A stretch of 64,000 bases of DNA from an uncultured Pelagibacteraceae bacterium. Its GTDB lineage: Bacteria > Pseudomonadota > Alphaproteobacteria > Pelagibacterales > Pelagibacteraceae. Position numbers and translations under genes: made by a program. The notes under the pieces are model-generated. The model made no database searches. It was not told the origin of the DNA and worked only from the letters and a program-made list of their open reading frames with translations. The stretch spans positions 62,001 through 126,000 of the forward strand of contig CACMZL010000001.1 of assembly GCA_902618205.1 (NCBI GenBank). The letters run 5' to 3'. Of this stretch, positions 61,662 through 64,000 are shown piece after piece. The number at the start of each line of letters is the position of its first letter. The first letter of the stretch is position 1.

Positions 61662-64000
61662 TGCCCAATTATAGAATACATAAAACTGAATATATTGATG
61701 AAACTAAAAGAGTTTCATTTAAATATGATGGTAAGACTTATTTTGGATATGAAGGTGATACCTTAGCGTCAGCACTTTTAGCAAATGGTATCCATTTAGT
61801 CGGTAGAAGTTTTAAATATCACAGACCAAGAGGCATAGTTTCTTGTGGAGCAGAAGAACCTAATGCAATTTGTCAAATTGGTAGTAAAAAAGACTTAACT
61901 GAACCAAATGTAAGAGCAACTGAGTTAGAATTGTATGAAGGATTAGAAGCAAGTTCTCAAAATTGCTGGCCTAACGTAAAATTTGATATTGGGGGAATTA
62001 ATAACTTTATATCACCGTTAATTCCTGCTGGCTTTTATTATAAAACATTTATGTGGCCAAAGAGTTTTTGGAAAAAAGTATATGAACCATTAATACGATT
62101 ATCTGCAGGTTTAGGAAAATCTCCTACAGAACCAGATCCTGATATATATGATCACAAACATGTTCACTACGATGTATTGGTAATCGGTGGTGGAGTTTCA
62201 GGTATTATTGCTGCAAAAATGGCTGCAAAAAATAATTTAAAAACTTTATTAGTAGATGATAAAAAAATACTAGGTGGTTCTACAATTTATCAAAATAATG
62301 AAAATATTAAGATTGATGATAAATTATCAAGTGAATGGTTAAAAAATGAAATTCAAGAAATTAAAAAACTAAGTAATTTAACAATTAAGACAAGAACAAG
62401 TATTGCAGCTTATCATGGATACAATTTTCTTTTAGCTAAAGAAAATTTAACAGATCATTTACCAGAGGAAAAAAAGAAAAATAAGATTAGACAACGATTA
62501 TGGAAAATAAGAGCAAAGAAAGTTGTAATTGCAACTGGATCAATTGAAAGACCACTTGTATTCAACAATAATGATAGACCAGGAATATTATTATCTAATT
62601 CTATAAACAAATATTTGGATTATTACGGCGTTACCTGTGGAGAAAATATAATATTATTTACAAATAATGATAGTGCATACGAAACTTCAATTTCACTTCA
62701 TAAAAAAGGTATAAAGAATATAATTGTTGATTTAAGGAAATCTGCTAGCTCTGAATTAATCAAACAAGCAGAAAGTCTAGGAATAAAAATCTACTTTAAT
62801 CATGTAGTAACAAATACTTTTGGATACAGAAAAATAAATTCATTAGAAATCATGAAACTATCAGAAGATGGAAATACTACTGTAGGCAATAAAATTAGAT
62901 TAAGTTGTGACTGTTTAGGAATGAGTGGTGGATGGACACCTATGGTGCATATGCACACTCAATCTGGAGGTAAATTAGATTTTAGAGATGAAGACCAAGT
63001 ATTCTTACCAAAAGAAAAAAGTGAGGATCAAATTTCTGTTGGTTCATGCAATGGAGATTTTGATTTAGAAAATATTATAGATAAAACAGTCAATAAAATT
63101 AATAAATTCTTAGATATAGATAATCAAGATTACCAAGAAACAAATATAATTTGCTCTAAAGAAAATGATAAAAGAAATATATGGCTTTTACCAAATAAAA
63201 TACCTTTAGGTAAAACAAAATGCTTTATAGATTTTCAAAACGACTCAACTGCAAAAGATATTAAATTAGCCTTAAAAGAAGGCTTTAGATCAATTGAACA
63301 TGTAAAAAGATATACAACGACTGGTATGGCAACAGATCAGGGAAAGTTATCTAATATGCACGCACTTGGGATTATAGCTGATACAGCTGGTGTAAAAATG
63401 GGTACATTGGGAACAACTACATTTAGGCCTCCATTCACACCATTAACTTTCGGAACACTAGTTGGGAGAAATGTTGGAAAATTTTTTGAAGTAGTAAGAA
63501 AAACATCCATGCATGAATGGCATGTAGAAAATAATGCAGAATTTGAAAATGTTGGTCAGTGGAAAAGACCCTGGTACTATGCAAAAAATGGAGAAAATAT
63601 GCATGATGCTGTTCAAAGAGAAAGTAAAGCGGCACGTGACAGTGCAGGTATCTTAGACGCATCAACTCTAGGAAAAATTGATATCCAAGGAACAGATGCA
63701 TCAGAATTTTTAAATCGAGTTTACACAAATGCTTGGTCAAAACTTGCAATCGGAAAATGTAGATACGGACTTATGTTAAACGAGGATGGTATGGTTTATG
63801 ACGACGGTGTTACTACAAGAATATCTGAAAATCATTATCTTATGACAACTACTACTGGGGGAGCCGCAAATGTATTAAGCAAACTTGAGGATTATTTACA
63901 AACGGAGTGGCCAGAGTTAGATGTTTATTTAACATCAGTGACAGATCATTATTCTACAGCAAGTATTTGTGGTCCAAATTCAAAAAAAATTCTTAACAAA
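61661..64000 (+). CDS. soxA: Sarcosine oxidase subunit alpha (3' truncated by window end)
   Basis: 780 codons are open from the ATG at 61661 to the window edge; full-length homologues have about 1000 residues. The N-terminal ferredoxin-like part has GDTLASALLANG and GRSFKYHRPRGIVSCG, the NAD domain VLVIGGGVSGIIAAKMAA, then TTGMATDQGKLSN and the start of the GcvT-like folate domain (DSAGILDASTLGKIDIQG, GLMLNEDGMVYDDGV). It is absent from the ORF track because no stop lies in the window. The minus-strand ORF 63435-63749 is its shadow. Confidence 0.94.
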   Translation, partial: MPNYRIHKTEYIDETKRVSFKYDGKTYFGYEGDTLASALLANGIHLVGRSFKYHRPRGIVSCGAEEPNAICQIGSKKDLTEPNVRATELELYEGLEASSQNCWPNVKFDIGGINNFISPLIPAGFYYKTFMWPKSFWKKVYEPLIRLSAGLGKSPTEPDPDIYDHKHVHYDVLVIGGGVSGIIAAKMAAKNNLKTLLVDDKKILGGSTIYQNNENIKIDDKLSSEWLKNEIQEIKKLSNLTIKTRTSIAAYHGYNFLLAKENLTDHLPEEKKKNKIRQRLWKIRAKKVVIATGSIERPLVFNNNDRPGILLSNSINKYLDYYGVTCGENIILFTNNDSAYETSISLHKKGIKNIIVDLRKSASSELIKQAESLGIKIYFNHVVTNTFGYRKINSLEIMKLSEDGNTTVGNKIRLSCDCLGMSGGWTPMVHMHTQSGGKLDFRDEDQVFLPKEKSEDQISVGSCNGDFDLENIIDKTVNKINKFLDIDNQDYQETNIICSKENDKRNIWLLPNKIPLGKTKCFIDFQNDSTAKDIKLALKEGFRSIEHVKRYTTTGMATDQGKLSNMHALGIIADTAGVKMGTLGTTTFRPPFTPLTFGTLVGRNVGKFFEVVRKTSMHEWHVENNAEFENVGQWKRPWYYAKNGENMHDAVQRESKAARDSAGILDASTLGKIDIQGTDASEFLNRVYTNAWSKLAIGKCRYGLMLNEDGMVYDDGVTTRISENHYLMTTTTGGAANVLSKLEDYLQTEWPELDVYLTSVTDHYSTASICGPNSKKILNK

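Noticed and set aside
63435-63749. Minus-strand 104 aa ORF near the window end
   Set aside because: Lies wholly within soxA, which reads through to the window edge with clear family motifs.

Overview
The window looks like a chromosome segment of a SAR11-type alphaproteobacterium (Candidatus Pelagibacter or a close relative). The evidence is base composition of about 70% A+T by eye, lysine/asparagine/isoleucine-rich proteins, almost no intergenic DNA, many 1-14 nt gene overlaps, alphaproteobacterial gene orders (mltB-rlpA-dacA-tmk-holB-metG-tatD; plsX-ihfA-merR; dapA-smpB-folK-spoT-pyrE-pdxJ-acpS-lepB-rnc-recO), a metY gene behind a short pseudoknotted leader, and a sarcosine oxidase operon. 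The lineage is inferred from these features; no database search was made.

Layout. 1-2546: end of a cyclophilin gene, tgt, tRNA-Lys, then a small integrase-free element bounded by a duplicated tRNA 3' part. 2599-8349: two sugar-nucleotide epimerase-like genes, an M48 lipoprotein protease, a DUF502 membrane protein, recG, sdhE, tRNA-Ser(UGA). 8410-16699: rarD, then a tightly overlapping cell-wall and housekeeping run from mltB to a metallo-beta-lactamase-fold hydrolase. 16694-21334: glutathione peroxidase, nhaA, a zinc-ribbon membrane protein, tRNA-Pro, an ETC complex I accessory protein, an SbmA/BacA-like transporter and glpX. 21370-26952 is the most accessory-looking stretch: tRNA-Glu with a second tRNA-bounded mini-element carrying a secreted trypsin-like protease, a GIY-YIG protein, a GT4 glycosyltransferase, a tyrosine recombinase with a lox-like palindrome beside its start codon, an RDD membrane protein, a GC-rich structured RNA candidate of unknown family, a short alkyltransferase, and about 530 bp with no gene.

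26953-32143 (minus) is a ribosomal/amino-acid run (rplM, rpsI, argC, a small lipoprotein, hom, two transporters). 32251-35566 (plus) is a SAM-riboswitch-like leader followed by metY, an alpha/beta hydrolase and a predicted methyltransferase. 35567-43011 holds ctaA, chorismate mutase, rpmG, merR, ihfA, plsX, rpmF, a cytochrome bc1 chaperone, bamE and a proton-pumping pyrophosphatase. 42052-49351 (minus) looks like one long operon: a 2OG-oxygenase-like gene, rpiB, glyA, nrdR, ribD, ribE, ribBA, ribH, nusB, thiL. 49422-57727 holds hemB and the dapA-to-recO run. 57763-64000 holds slt, tRNA-Ser(GCU) and soxB-soxD-soxA, with soxA cut by the window end.

The strongest leads for new biology are: (a) two unrelated tRNA-anchored mini-elements with one design, namely a tRNA 3' duplication, about 11-12 bp period repeats near both ends like integrase arm sites, no integrase, and a single exported protein as cargo; (b) the structured RNA near 25954-26140, with three GNRA-capped hairpins; (c) a Tgt enzyme in which all four expected zinc ligands are replaced; (d) the recombinase with an adjacent 14-7-14 palindrome. 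Several genes expected from related gene orders (queA, fabH, era, rpoZ) are absent at their usual places.
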